Source: Planctomycetota bacterium (GTDB taxonomy: Bacteria > Planctomycetota > GCA-002687715 > DRQF01). Taken from it: a stretch of DNA of 64,000 bases. The stretch spans positions 248,001 to 312,000 of the forward strand of contig JACKGY010000004.1 in the NCBI GenBank assembly GCA_020639295.1. The letters are read 5' to 3'. The notes under the pieces were generated by a model, which ran no database searches, was not told where the DNA came from, and saw only the letters and a program-made list of their open reading frames with translations. Of the stretch, positions 27,814 to 36,928 are shown in pieces (the stretch's first letter is position 1; each line of letters opens with the position of its first letter). The translations under genes and the position numbers were made by a program.

Positions 27814-29562
27814 TCAGGGAGTCATCAGGAACTCGAGGGCGTTCGAGCTGGTGACGATCGGCTGGTACTGGATCACCTGGACCTGCAGGCGCAGGCCGGC
27901 GAGCGCCGGGTCCTGACGGCTCAGGTTGGGCACGTTGAGGAGGCCGCCGGAATTGAAGTCGAAGTAGATCACCTGGGGATTGAAGGCCGGGTCGAGGTCG
28001 ACGAGGAGCGGCAGGTAGCCCCAGAGTTCCTCGTCATGGTAGCCCGTGCTGGTGATGACGACGCCCTGGCCGCCCGGGAAGCCGAGGTCGCAGAGCAAGG
28101 TCCCCGTCACCGACTGCGGGTTGGCGCCATCCGGGATCCAGTGGAGCCCGAGCCCATGCTGCAGGCCCTGGAACTCGACTCGTCGGCGGACGGGACCGGT
28201 GCCGGCGTAGAGCTGGATCGTTCCCGATCCGCCAGAGTATGCCGCCCAGGGCCCGGGAACACCGCTCGAGGCGGTGATGAAGTCGTCATGGCCGTCTCCG
28301 TCCATGTCTCCCAGGGCGGCGGTCCTGGACCCCAGCGGCTCGGAGAAGAAGTGGAAGGAGAAAGGCACCACGATCGACTCGATGTCGATGCCGTTGGCGC
28401 CCGAGAGCACGTGCATGGTCAAGGGCGAAGTCCCATCTACCGCGACCAGGTCCCTCTTGCCGTCGCCGTCGTAGTCGCCTGCCTCCTGGAGGACTCGGCC
28501 GAGAGAGCCCTGAGGCTCCGACCCCTGTCGCTGGAAGATCTGGTTGCCCGTCAACGTGGAGAAGGCACGAATCATGCCGCATTGGCTGACGGTTGCCGAG
28601 GTATGGCCCATCGCGCCAGCGGCGAAATCGCGGTAACCGTCACCATCCACGTCACTCAGGCTGGCGAGCGACCAACCCAGCCTGTCGTCGGTCGTGGCGC
28701 CGAAGACCTTGAGGATCTGCGCCCCGCTCACGCCCGAGTACAGCGTGATCGAGCCGGCGCCGCCTGCCTCGTAGGGATCGCTCACCAGGAATTCGGCGCC
28801 GAGGTCGCCGTCGAGGTCGTCGACCCCGAGCATCGCGTAGCCGAAGTCGAAGCCGCCGCCGCTCCCCCACAGGCTGTAGAGCAGGGCGCCCGTGCTGCCG
28901 GAATGGACGTCGACGCGGCGCTGGCCGCCGAGCGGGTTCGGGATGCCGGGGGCCACGACGCGGACGGCGAAGTCGTGGGTGCCATCGAGGTCGACGTCGC
29001 CGATGACCGTGACCCCCCGTTCGGCGAACCCGCTCATGCCTGGCGGCCCGACGAGTGAGTAGAGGATGCTGCCGTCGAGACCCGAGTAGGCGCGCAGGAA
29101 GATCTCCCCGGTGGTCGGGTTGGCGTAGCCGGTGATCAGGTAGTCGTTCAGGAGGTCACCGTTCAGATCCCCCGGGCTGGCGACATCGAGACCGAGCCTC
29201 TCGTTCGGGTTCAGGCCGAAGACCTGCCAGATCGAATTCTGGCCGGCCGACGAGAAGACGCGCACCGTGCCGTTCCAGTTCATGCCGCTGCTGAAGTAGG
29301 GGGAGCTGATGATCAGGTCGTTCCGGCCGTCGAAGTCGAGGTCGAGGGCGTTGGCCAGGGCGTGGCCGGTGCCGGAGGCGGCCTCGCCGATCCAGACTCC
29401 GGCCACGGCCGGTTGCTGGGCCAGGGTCGGTCGCGGCGACATGGAAAGGAAGAGCAAGGCCAGGACCATGATGGTCCCGATCGCTGGCCAGACTCGGCCC
29501 GGGTGGTGCCGGACGACCTGGGTCGACCTTCTCCTCGACGTCTTCGAAATGGTAATGGTCAT
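27814..29562 (-). CDS. Exported FG-GAP beta-propeller protein, tandem copy 3
   Basis: A 582-residue paralogue with signal peptide (IMVLALLFLSMSPRPTLAQ), seven FG-GAP repeats (GDVDLDGTHDFAVRV, DDLDGDLGAEFLVSD, GDMDGDGHDDFITAS) and the shared C-terminal domain ending SSNALEFLMTP. The frame also has a TTG at 29568, but AAGGAG is 7 bases before the ATG at 29562, which I use. It is the most upstream unit of the array and closer to copies 1 and 2 than to the FG-GAP genes at 30502 and 52164. Confidence 0.85.
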   Translation of the reverse strand: MTITISKTSRRRSTQVVRHHPGRVWPAIGTIMVLALLFLSMSPRPTLAQQPAVAGVWIGEAASGTGHALANALDLDFDGRNDLIISSPYFSSGMNWNGTVRVFSSAGQNSIWQVFGLNPNERLGLDVASPGDLNGDLLNDYLITGYANPTTGEIFLRAYSGLDGSILYSLVGPPGMSGFAERGVTVIGDVDLDGTHDFAVRVVAPGIPNPLGGQRRVDVHSGSTGALLYSLWGSGGGFDFGYAMLGVDDLDGDLGAEFLVSDPYEAGGAGSITLYSGVSGAQILKVFGATTDDRLGWSLASLSDVDGDGYRDFAAGAMGHTSATVSQCGMIRAFSTLTGNQIFQRQGSEPQGSLGRVLQEAGDYDGDGKRDLVAVDGTSPLTMHVLSGANGIDIESIVVPFSFHFFSEPLGSRTAALGDMDGDGHDDFITASSGVPGPWAAYSGGSGTIQLYAGTGPVRRRVEFQGLQHGLGLHWIPDGANPQSVTGTLLCDLGFPGGQGVVITSTGYHDEELWGYLPLLVDLDPAFNPQVIYFDFNSGGLLNVPNLSRQDPALAGLRLQVQVIQYQPIVTSSNALEFLMTP

Positions 29563-29646
29563 GACCAACTCCTTCCTCGGGTTGTCGCTCCTGGCCGCGC
29601 TCGAAGACGGAGCGGTTCGTCTCGTCGTGCTGCCTACGCCGACCAG

Positions 29647-29652
29647 ACCCTA
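29647..29652 (-). promoter_or_regulatory. Conserved -10-like box upstream of FG-GAP copy 3
   Basis: TAGGGT within CGAGCCCTGGTAGGGTC on the minus strand, 85 bases before the ATG. Confidence 0.4.
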
Positions 29653-29713
29653 CCAGGGCTCGGCGCCGGGGCTGAAGCCGATGGGGGATTCTCCAGCTCC
29701 CCGCCGAAACGAA

Positions 29714-29745
29714 GCCGGGCCCGATCCTCAGGGATCGGGCCCGGC
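29714..29745 (-). terminator. Terminator after the small exported-domain gene
   Basis: A perfect 14-bp stem (GCCGGGCCCGATCC / GGATCGGGCCCGGC) with a TCAG loop lies 30 bases past the stop at 29775. It resembles the hairpin at 25765-25790. Confidence 0.7.
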
Positions 29746-29774
29746 CGGAGATCGATCTGTCGAACGCGCGCTCC

Positions 29775-30242
29775 TCAGGGAGCGATGTCGAAGTTCAGAC
29801 CGTTGGAGCTGGTCACGAGGGGGTAGTACTCGAAGACCTGGATGTACATCTGCATGCCGACGAGAGCCGGGATCGAGCGCGAGATGCCCGGCGCCGTGAG
29901 GCTGCCCGTCAGGTCGAAGCCGAAGTAGTAGTAGCCGTTGAGGTTCAACGGGTTGACATCGACCAGCACGGGGAGGAAGCCGAAGGCGAGCTCGTCGTTG
30001 GCGGCGAGGCTGGCCAGCATCAGGCCGCTGCCACCGGGGGTGGCGCCGGTGACGTCCAGGGTCCCGGTCACGGCGAAGGGGTCACCGCCATCGGGCGTCC
30101 AGGTGAAGTTGAGGAAGTGGGGGAAGCCGGTCTTGGTGACGTAGGGATTGACCGCGGAGATGGCGAGGCCCTCTCCCTGCGCCTGGAGGTTGGCGCTGGC
30201 GAGAAGCCCGCAGAGCAGTACGAGAAGGGCAGCGATACGCAT
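29775..30242 (-). CDS. Small exported protein made only of the shared C-terminal domain
   Basis: A 155-residue protein: signal peptide (MRIAALLVLLCGLLASANLQAQ) followed directly by the roughly 120-residue domain that ends the FG-GAP proteins next door. Diagnostic pieces are FTWTPDGGDPFAVTGTLD, LPVLVDVNPLNLNGYYYFG, ALVGMQMYIQVFEYYPLVT and the ending SSNGLNFDIAP. No propeller is present. It shows that the domain folds on its own. AGGAG lies upstream of the ATG at 30242; the frame is open to 30458 without a better start. Function unknown. Confidence 0.78.
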   Translation of the reverse strand: MRIAALLVLLCGLLASANLQAQGEGLAISAVNPYVTKTGFPHFLNFTWTPDGGDPFAVTGTLDVTGATPGGSGLMLASLAANDELAFGFLPVLVDVNPLNLNGYYYFGFDLTGSLTAPGISRSIPALVGMQMYIQVFEYYPLVTSSNGLNFDIAP

Positions 30243-30501
30243 GTTGGAGTGCTCCTGTGGGAAGTCCTTCACTGTGCGTGTCGGCCTTGGTGGCGTCAAG
30301 GGATGGCCGATCAGGATTGAAGCGATTCGCCGTCTCGACTTGATCCGTTCGAACTGCCGTTCCAGCGTGGAGTTGGGCCGATCCTGGTCACGCCGACCCG
30401 AGTCGGCTCGGCATGAAGAAACGATGAGGGGGCCCGATCGGCCTCCTCGTGGCGGCATCGTCGCTCACGAGGCCTACGAGAGAGCTTCAAGTTCCGGCTT
30501 C

Positions 30502-32217
30502 TCAGGGTGTGAGCACGATCCGGAGCGCATTCGAGCTGCTGATGAGGGGCGTGGTCTCGAAGACCTGGAGGTGCAGGTGGAGTCCGGCGAGGACCGGGTA
30601 GCTCCTGGTCAGGCCTCCGGCCGAGAAGGCTCCGTTCGCGTCGAAGCCGAAGAAGCCGACGTAGCCGACGAAGTAGGGATCGAGACTCACCAGGAGCGGC
30701 AGGTAGTCGTAGAGCAGCAACTCGGCCTGGTCGAGACTCGCGACGACGACGCCGCTGGCACCCGGCGTCGCCTTGGTGGCGAAGATCGAGCCGACGATGG
30801 CGAAGGGGTCGCCACCGGTCGGAATCCAGGCGAGATCGATGGGCTGTGGTGCGCCCTGACGATGGACTCGGCGATTGATCGGTCCCGCCGCCTCGAAGAC
30901 CCGGGTCAGCCCGCCACCGGCGAAGCCGGCCGTCGTCGAGCTCTCGACCGTCGGATTGCCGAGGGCGAACTCACAGCGACCGTCGCCATTGAGGTCGCCG
31001 AGATCGGTGATCGCATTGGCGATGAGATGGGACTCGCCGAGGCCCGTGTCGAGGAACTCGATGGGGGAACCATCGCCGCCGGAGAACACATGGACGAAGT
31101 GCCTGGCCGGTCCGGAGTAGCCCGGGATCAGGGGGACCTCGATCGAGCAGGTGAGCAGATCCGCGACGCCGTCGCCATCGCGGTCGCCGAGCCGGACGGA
31201 GGTCTTCCCCAGCCGGCCGTGGTCGAGCGCGCCCACGACGGCATGAAGTGGGGCCCCGTTCGCGCCGGAGTGGATCTGGATGCGGCCGCGATCGACCCCG
31301 GGTCCATCGAAGAGCGGCACGCCGACCATGACGTCCGGCGTGCCGTCGGCGTCGAAGTCGCCGATGCCGGCCACGCTCTCGCCCAGGTTGTCGACCGCGT
31401 GGGCGCCGCGCACGAGCCAAAGCAGCGCACCGGTCGCGCCGGAGACGATCCTCACGGCACCGGCGCGGACGAGGCCGCCTGCGTCTTCACCGGGTGCTCC
31501 GATCGCGAGATCATCCAGGCCGTCGCCGTCGACGTCGCCGACCCTGGCCAGGGCCCAACCGAGGAGGGCGTCGGGCTGGCCGCCATGGGTCACATGGAGG
31601 AGCGTTCCCGTGGCCCCCGAGAACACATAGACGGCCCCCTCGTGACCGACGGCGCCATCCTCGAGGTGGGCGGCGACGGCGAAGTCGCCACGTGCGTCGC
31701 CGTCGACGTCGCCCAGCGAGACGATCCGCGAGCCGAATTCGGATAGCAGGTCGACCCCGTTGATGCCGTAGAGCTTCACTCCGGTCAGGCCGGAGTAGAC
31801 GACGACGTGCCCGGTGAGGCCGCTGCCGAGGCCGTCGTGTGATGCGCCACCCACGACGAAGTCGGCGTAGCCGTCACCGTCGAGGTCGTCCACGCCGGCG
31901 ACGCCGCGGCCGAGGCTCTGGAGCGGCAGGCTGCCGTCGATCTCGTGGAGCACCGTGCCGTCGCGCCCGGACAACACGGTGACTCGGCCGGCCAGCGACG
32001 GCCCCGCGGCCGTCGTCGTGTCGGGAGCTCCGATCAGGATCTCCCGCAGGCCGTCGCCGTCGAGGTCGGCCAGCGACGCGATGCTCTGGCCCGAGCGCGA
32101 ACTCGGAAGCCCGAGATGAGCACGCCCGATCGTCGCCTGGGCATGGAGCAGGCCGCCGGAGACGCCGACGACCAGGAGGACGAGAAGACAGGAAACGGGT
32201 GCGGGCCTGCGGGTCAT
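30502..32217 (-). CDS. Exported FG-GAP beta-propeller protein
   Basis: A 571-residue protein with signal peptide (CLLVLLVVGVSGGLLHAQ), seven FG-GAP repeats (ADLDGDGLREILIGAP, DDLDGDGYADFVVGG, GDVDGDGLDDLAIGAP, GDRDGDGVADLLTCS and others) and the C-terminal domain ending SSNALRIVLTP. It is a more distant relative of the tandem trio and closer in style to the protein at 52164. AAGGAG precedes the ATG. Probably surface-exposed or secreted; Ca2+-dependent folding is expected from the DxDGDG loops. Confidence 0.83.
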   Translation of the reverse strand: MTRRPAPVSCLLVLLVVGVSGGLLHAQATIGRAHLGLPSSRSGQSIASLADLDGDGLREILIGAPDTTTAAGPSLAGRVTVLSGRDGTVLHEIDGSLPLQSLGRGVAGVDDLDGDGYADFVVGGASHDGLGSGLTGHVVVYSGLTGVKLYGINGVDLLSEFGSRIVSLGDVDGDARGDFAVAAHLEDGAVGHEGAVYVFSGATGTLLHVTHGGQPDALLGWALARVGDVDGDGLDDLAIGAPGEDAGGLVRAGAVRIVSGATGALLWLVRGAHAVDNLGESVAGIGDFDADGTPDVMVGVPLFDGPGVDRGRIQIHSGANGAPLHAVVGALDHGRLGKTSVRLGDRDGDGVADLLTCSIEVPLIPGYSGPARHFVHVFSGGDGSPIEFLDTGLGESHLIANAITDLGDLNGDGRCEFALGNPTVESSTTAGFAGGGLTRVFEAAGPINRRVHRQGAPQPIDLAWIPTGGDPFAIVGSIFATKATPGASGVVVASLDQAELLLYDYLPLLVSLDPYFVGYVGFFGFDANGAFSAGGLTRSYPVLAGLHLHLQVFETTPLISSSNALRIVLTP

Positions 32218-32405
32218 GTTGCTCTCCTTCGCCTGACGCTCGAGATCTCGGCAGCAGGCGGCGCTGGCCGCCCGCCCTCGACGCGGGGACGCGTCGGTTC
32301 CGTCGACCCTACTTCGGCCCGGAACTTCGGCGGAAGGGCAATCGAGAAAAGCCTGGGCGTGGCCGCGAAGGCCGCGGACGAGACGAGCTCAGCGCGGCCG
32401 GTCGC

Positions 32406-34751
32406 TCAGTAGAGCCACCAGAGACCGTAGGGCGGTGCCGTGGCCAGGTCCCGAAAGACGAGCTTCGAGGCCGGTACGTTGGCGGTCTGCGGGAATGACT
32501 CGAGCAGGGCGTGGCTGCCGCCGGGGCTCAGGAAGCCGCTGCCGCCACCGATCTGCGTCTGGAGGAACATGCCGGTACCCTGGCCGTTGCTGAAGTCCGT
32601 GACCGGCGTGCCGGGGTCGCCGTCACTGACGCCGATGACCACGTTCGCCGCCCCGACCAGGGCGTGGTGGTAGAGGCCGTAGTCGAGCTCCACGGAGCCC
32701 GGACCCTGCTTGCCGAATCGGATCGCCACGGTGCCGGCCGGCTCGAAGCTGCTCCAGAAGTACTGGTCCTTGAAGACGACCTCGACCACGCCCTGGGCCA
32801 GATCCTCGTTGATCACGTAGGTCGCGCCGCTGAAGGTGCCGAGGGGGTTGAGGTCGGTGAACAGGGCGCAGACCGTGCGGGTGCCGATCTGATCGAGGCC
32901 ACCTTCCACCACCGCGATCGAGGCGAGTGACTGAGCCGAGCCGTTGCCGAAACTGACGAAACCGTTCGAGGACAGCCAGAAATCGGTCCAGCGCTGGCCG
33001 TAGAACCAGATCGGCACGGTCAGGTTGAACAGGGCCATCTCGTCGTCGTTCAGGGCGTAGGTCGTGGTCAGGGGCGTCGTGGTCCCGATGTTGACCGGCA
33101 GGTCGATCGTCGTCCCGCTGGCGAAGCCGACCCGCAGCGTCGTCGCCGCCGTCACTCCGCCGAGCGCGGGCGTGAGGATGCGCAGGGCCTGACCGTCACG
33201 ATGTTCCCCGGGCTGGGGATTCGGGCGGGCGAGGCTGCCGCACAGGCCGCTGCCGTCGAGGATGCCCTCGATGCCGGCCGGATAGGGGCCGCCCTGTAGG
33301 CCATCGGGGTCGAAGACCGCGCTGCCCAGGCCGTTGCCCTGGGGGTCGAAGGACTCGAAGGAGCCGCAGACGGTGAGCATCTGTCCGCCGGCGACGTCCA
33401 CCTTGTCGGTGCCGACCAGGCCGGCGACCGACTCCACGGCGACCCCCACCGGCAGGGAGACGTAGCCCTGATCACCCGGAGTGGTGAAGCCGCGGCGCGG
33501 CGCAAAGTCGAGTTCGGCGCCCTGCCACTGGCCGACGAAGTCGTTCAGGTGGCGCCGGGAGCCCAGTCCGTCGAAGCCGAGATCGGCGACGTTGCCGCCG
33601 GAAGCATCGTGCTCCTCGACCTGGGCGAAGCCGACCGGCGCGCTTCCGGGCGCGAGCCTCAGGCCGAGATCCCATCCGCCTCCCAAGAGGGCGGCCCCGC
33701 CGGGCGTATGGCCCACGAGGCCGTTGCCGAGCAGGGCTCCGGCAAGCGGATCGAGGCTCGGGAACTCGATGGCGAAGGTGTTCGCGCGGGCGTTCATCCC
33801 GTCGTCGAGCTGGAGCACCAGGCGGAAGTGGTTGCTGTCGACGTCGCCCGCGTGGGCGATGCCGCCCGCGGAGCTGGCACGCGGATCACCCCAGGCGATG
33901 GTGACCTTGCCGTCGACCTCCTCGAACCAGACGCCGTCGTTCACCGAGGCCGCGCTCGGGTCCCAGTCGCAGAGGCAGGCCGCGATCGAGGGCCGATCCT
34001 GCAGCCAGGCGACGTGATCGCCATCGGCGCCGAGGTTGGCGGTGGTCGGTGGGCCGCCGAAGGTGACGAAGCCGTTGGCGCAGACGGTGACCGAGCCGTA
34101 GGTCTGGCCATGGAAGGAGAAGCTGCCGGTAAGGAAGGAGACGGTGACGAAGCCGTCGTCGCCCGTCTTGAGCACCGTGGCCTGGCCTCGGCGGAAGTTG
34201 ACGTCGGTGGCCTCGGTGTTGTCGAGATTGAAGGGTGCGTTGGTCGGGTCGTAGACGATCGACTGGAAGGCCCGGGTGTCGACCAGTTGACCGCTCGGGA
34301 TGGCGCTGGCGCTGAAGAAGGCGCTGATCTCGAAGCTGGGCGGCGCGCCGGTGCTCGCGTTGCCGGCGTCGGTCACGAACAGCGGGTTGAGGTTCGGGTC
34401 GCCGCTGTAGGTGATCGCGTCGCCGATGACCACGATGTCGGCGATCGTCGTGTTCGGGTCCCAGCTGCCGACGTCGATCGAGCCGCCCCAGGGCGTGGGG
34501 ACCTCGCCGGCCTTCGGCTGCAGCCAGGTCATGATCGTGGCGATCGGCATGTTGGGATTGCTGCCGGACTCGACCCCGAGCCGGAAGGTGCCGGGCAGCA
34601 CCAGGTCGACGTCGTGGTCGATCGGGTCGACCTGGGAGCCGATCAACCCCTGGATCTTCTGGACGGCGTTCGGTCCGTTGACGTCGAACTGCGCGAAGAG
34701 CGTGGTCGAGGTCAGGAAGACGGCGAGAACCAACAGGACGGGCCTGGTCAC
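32406..34751 (-). CDS. Large exported protein with two nidogen-like modules
   Basis: A 781-residue protein from a GTG start at 34751 (GGAG 6-7 bases upstream), beginning with signal peptide TRPVLLVLAVFLTSTTLFAQ. The frame continues to a TTG at 34775 that has no ribosome binding site. Two modules share a strand pattern: FSFHGQTYGSVTVCANGFVT (first half) and IWFYGQRWTDFWLSSNGF followed by VSFG (second half), also found in the protein at 5925. VVFKDQYFWSSFEPAGTVAIRFG and DYGLYHH fit nidogen-type extracellular domains. It lacks the C-terminal domain of its FG-GAP neighbours. Function unknown, likely cell surface. Confidence 0.75.
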   Translation of the reverse strand: MTRPVLLVLAVFLTSTTLFAQFDVNGPNAVQKIQGLIGSQVDPIDHDVDLVLPGTFRLGVESGSNPNMPIATIMTWLQPKAGEVPTPWGGSIDVGSWDPNTTIADIVVIGDAITYSGDPNLNPLFVTDAGNASTGAPPSFEISAFFSASAIPSGQLVDTRAFQSIVYDPTNAPFNLDNTEATDVNFRRGQATVLKTGDDGFVTVSFLTGSFSFHGQTYGSVTVCANGFVTFGGPPTTANLGADGDHVAWLQDRPSIAACLCDWDPSAASVNDGVWFEEVDGKVTIAWGDPRASSAGGIAHAGDVDSNHFRLVLQLDDGMNARANTFAIEFPSLDPLAGALLGNGLVGHTPGGAALLGGGWDLGLRLAPGSAPVGFAQVEEHDASGGNVADLGFDGLGSRRHLNDFVGQWQGAELDFAPRRGFTTPGDQGYVSLPVGVAVESVAGLVGTDKVDVAGGQMLTVCGSFESFDPQGNGLGSAVFDPDGLQGGPYPAGIEGILDGSGLCGSLARPNPQPGEHRDGQALRILTPALGGVTAATTLRVGFASGTTIDLPVNIGTTTPLTTTYALNDDEMALFNLTVPIWFYGQRWTDFWLSSNGFVSFGNGSAQSLASIAVVEGGLDQIGTRTVCALFTDLNPLGTFSGATYVINEDLAQGVVEVVFKDQYFWSSFEPAGTVAIRFGKQGPGSVELDYGLYHHALVGAANVVIGVSDGDPGTPVTDFSNGQGTGMFLQTQIGGGSGFLSPGGSHALLESFPQTANVPASKLVFRDLATAPPYGLWWLY

Positions 34752-34905
34752 GATCGACTCCGGAATGGCGAGCAAGGTGGCGTCGGGTTGCGGCCTTCCT
34801 TATACCCCTCATGCCGGCTCGAGACCAAAGGGAAAGGTGGGGCCGGACGAAGCCCCACGCATCTTCATGCAGCCTCGTGGGTGGCCGGCCGCGATCCGGA
34901 CCGCC

Positions 34906-35511
34906 TCAGCCGCGGAAGGCGAGCTCGATCGCGTCGAGAACCTCGTCGAGCTCCGGCGCGCGACCGAGCAGCTGAGCCAGGTCGGTCATCACGCTGCCCG
35001 CCAATCCGCAGGGCTTGAAACGGCTCCATACCGTCGGGTCGACCTGCCGGTTGAGGGCGAAGCCGTGGAAGGTGACCCATCTCCTCACCGCGACGCCGAT
35101 GGAGGCCACCTTGGCCTCGCCGACCCAGACGCCAGTGGCCTCCGGGTCGCGACGGGTCACGAGCCCGAAGCGCGCGAGCGCCTCTCCGAGTTTCGACTCG
35201 ATCAGGCGCAGATGGGCGTGGAGGTCGCGCTGGCCTTCCTCCAGCTTGCGGATCCAGTAGCCGACGACCTGGCCCGGGCCGTGCCAGGTCACGTTGCCGC
35301 CGCGACTGATCTCGACGATGGGAGTCGTGCCGGCCGCGGGCAGGCTCGCGGCATCGGTGCCGCGACCGCAGGTGAAGACCTCGTCGTGCTCGAGCAGGAG
35401 GAGCCGATCGCCGATCTCGTCGGCCGCGCGACGCTGGACGAGATCGAGCTGGAGCGCGAGCGCCTCGGGGTAGGGCACGCGGCCCAGGCGCTCGATCTCC
35501 AGCTCGCTCAT
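34906..35511 (-). CDS. lipB: Octanoyl-[ACP]:protein N-octanoyltransferase
   Basis: A 201-residue LipB. It transfers octanoate from ACP to the lipoyl-domain lysine. RGGNVTWHGPGQVVGY is the family signature, with KVASIGVAVRRW (catalytic Lys) and FKPCGLAGSV (catalytic Cys). It is the last gene of the lipA-dehydrogenase operon, 13 bases after the E3 gene, so both lipoylation enzymes are made with the complex that needs them. Confidence 0.95.
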   Translation of the reverse strand: MSELEIERLGRVPYPEALALQLDLVQRRAADEIGDRLLLLEHDEVFTCGRGTDAASLPAAGTTPIVEISRGGNVTWHGPGQVVGYWIRKLEEGQRDLHAHLRLIESKLGEALARFGLVTRRDPEATGVWVGEAKVASIGVAVRRWVTFHGFALNRQVDPTVWSRFKPCGLAGSVMTDLAQLLGRAPELDEVLDAIELAFRG

Positions 35512-35524
35512 GGCCGGCGGCCGA

Positions 35525-36928
35525 TCACTTCGGGTTGAGGATGTGGACCGCCATGCCGTGCACCGCCTCGGCGGCCTCCATGAGGCTCTCGCCCAGGGTC
35601 GGATGCGGATGCACGGTGAGGGCGATGTCCTCGACCGTCGCTCCCATCTCGATGGCCAGTGCCGCCTCGCTGATCAGGTCCGAGGCGTGGGCGCCGATGA
35701 TGTGCACGCCGAGCACGAGATCGGTCTTCTTGTCGGAGACGATCTTCACGAAACCCTCGGTGTCGCGCGCCGCGAGCGACTTGCCCAGCGCGGTGAAGGG
35801 GAAGCGGCCGACCGCGACCTCGTGGCCCGCGGCCCTGGCCTGCTCTTCCGAGAGGCCGACGGTGGCGACCTCGGGCTCGGTGAAGATCGCGCCCGGCATG
35901 GCGCGGACGTCGTAGATCTCGTTCTTGCCGGCGATGACCGCGGCCGCCACGAGGCCCTCCTTCGAGGCCTTGTGGGCCAGGAGCATGCCACCGGCGACGT
36001 CGCCGATCGCGAAGATGTTGGCGACGTTGGTACGCAGCTGCTGGTCGACCGGGATGAAACCACGCTTGTCGGTCTGGACGCCGGCCTGGTCGAGGCCGAG
36101 GTTCTCGCTGTTGGGGCGGCGACCGACCGAGACCAGGATCTTGTCGCAGGCGATCTTCGACCGCTTGCCCTTCTGGTCCTCGATCTCGACCTCGAGCTTG
36201 CCGCCCTTGCCGGAGTAGCCGAGGGCCTTGGTCGAGGTGTGCACCTTGATCTTGCGCTTCTTGAGCACGCGACCGAGGGTCTTCACCACCTCGGCGTCGA
36301 CGCCCGGAAGGACCTGGTCCATCATCTCGACGACGGTCACCTCGGCGCCGAAGGCGTTCAGGTACATGCCGATCTCGAGGCCGATCACGCCGCCGCCGAT
36401 GACGCAGAGGTGCTTCGGCACCGCGTCGAGGTCGAGGGCCTCGGTGCTCGAGATCACGTCCTTGCCGTCGTAGGGGAAGGGGGGGATCTCCAGCGAGCGC
36501 GATCCGGTCGCGATCATCGCGTTCCGGAAGCCGATCTCCTGCTTGCCCTCGGCGCCCTCCACGACCAGCGAGGTCGGGCCGGTGAACCGGGCCTGACCCT
36601 TGATGATCTCGACCCCGGCCTTCTGCAGCAGCATCGAGACGCCGCCGGTGAGGCGCTGGACGATCGAGTCCTTCCAGGCGCGGGTCTTCTTCAGGTCGAT
36701 CGCCGGCGCGGCGACCGTGATGCCGACCTCGGCGGCGCCATGGATGCCCTCGAAGAGCTTGGCGGCCTGGATGTAGGCCTTGGAGGGGATGCAGCCCCAG
36801 TTCAGGCAGACGCCACCCACGTTCTCGCGTTCGATGATGGCGGTCTTGACCCCGAGCTGGCCGAGACGGATCGCGGCCACGTAACCACCGGGGCCGGCGC
36901 CGATGACGACGGCGTCGAAGCTCTTCAT
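35525..36928 (-). CDS. lpdA: Dihydrolipoyl dehydrogenase (E3)
   Basis: A 467-residue FAD disulfide reductase that reoxidises the dihydrolipoyl arm of E2 with NAD+. FAD motif VIGAGPGGYVAAIRLGQLG, redox disulfide GGVCLNWGCIPSK, NAD motif VIGGGVIGLEIGMYL, FAIGDVAGG, and the C-terminal His-Glu pair in VHPHPTLGE. Its ATG overlaps the stop of the E1alpha gene (ATGA), indicating coupled translation. Confidence 0.96.
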   Translation of the reverse strand: MKSFDAVVIGAGPGGYVAAIRLGQLGVKTAIIERENVGGVCLNWGCIPSKAYIQAAKLFEGIHGAAEVGITVAAPAIDLKKTRAWKDSIVQRLTGGVSMLLQKAGVEIIKGQARFTGPTSLVVEGAEGKQEIGFRNAMIATGSRSLEIPPFPYDGKDVISSTEALDLDAVPKHLCVIGGGVIGLEIGMYLNAFGAEVTVVEMMDQVLPGVDAEVVKTLGRVLKKRKIKVHTSTKALGYSGKGGKLEVEIEDQKGKRSKIACDKILVSVGRRPNSENLGLDQAGVQTDKRGFIPVDQQLRTNVANIFAIGDVAGGMLLAHKASKEGLVAAAVIAGKNEIYDVRAMPGAIFTEPEVATVGLSEEQARAAGHEVAVGRFPFTALGKSLAARDTEGFVKIVSDKKTDLVLGVHIIGAHASDLISEAALAIEMGATVEDIALTVHPHPTLGESLMEAAEAVHGMAVHILNPK

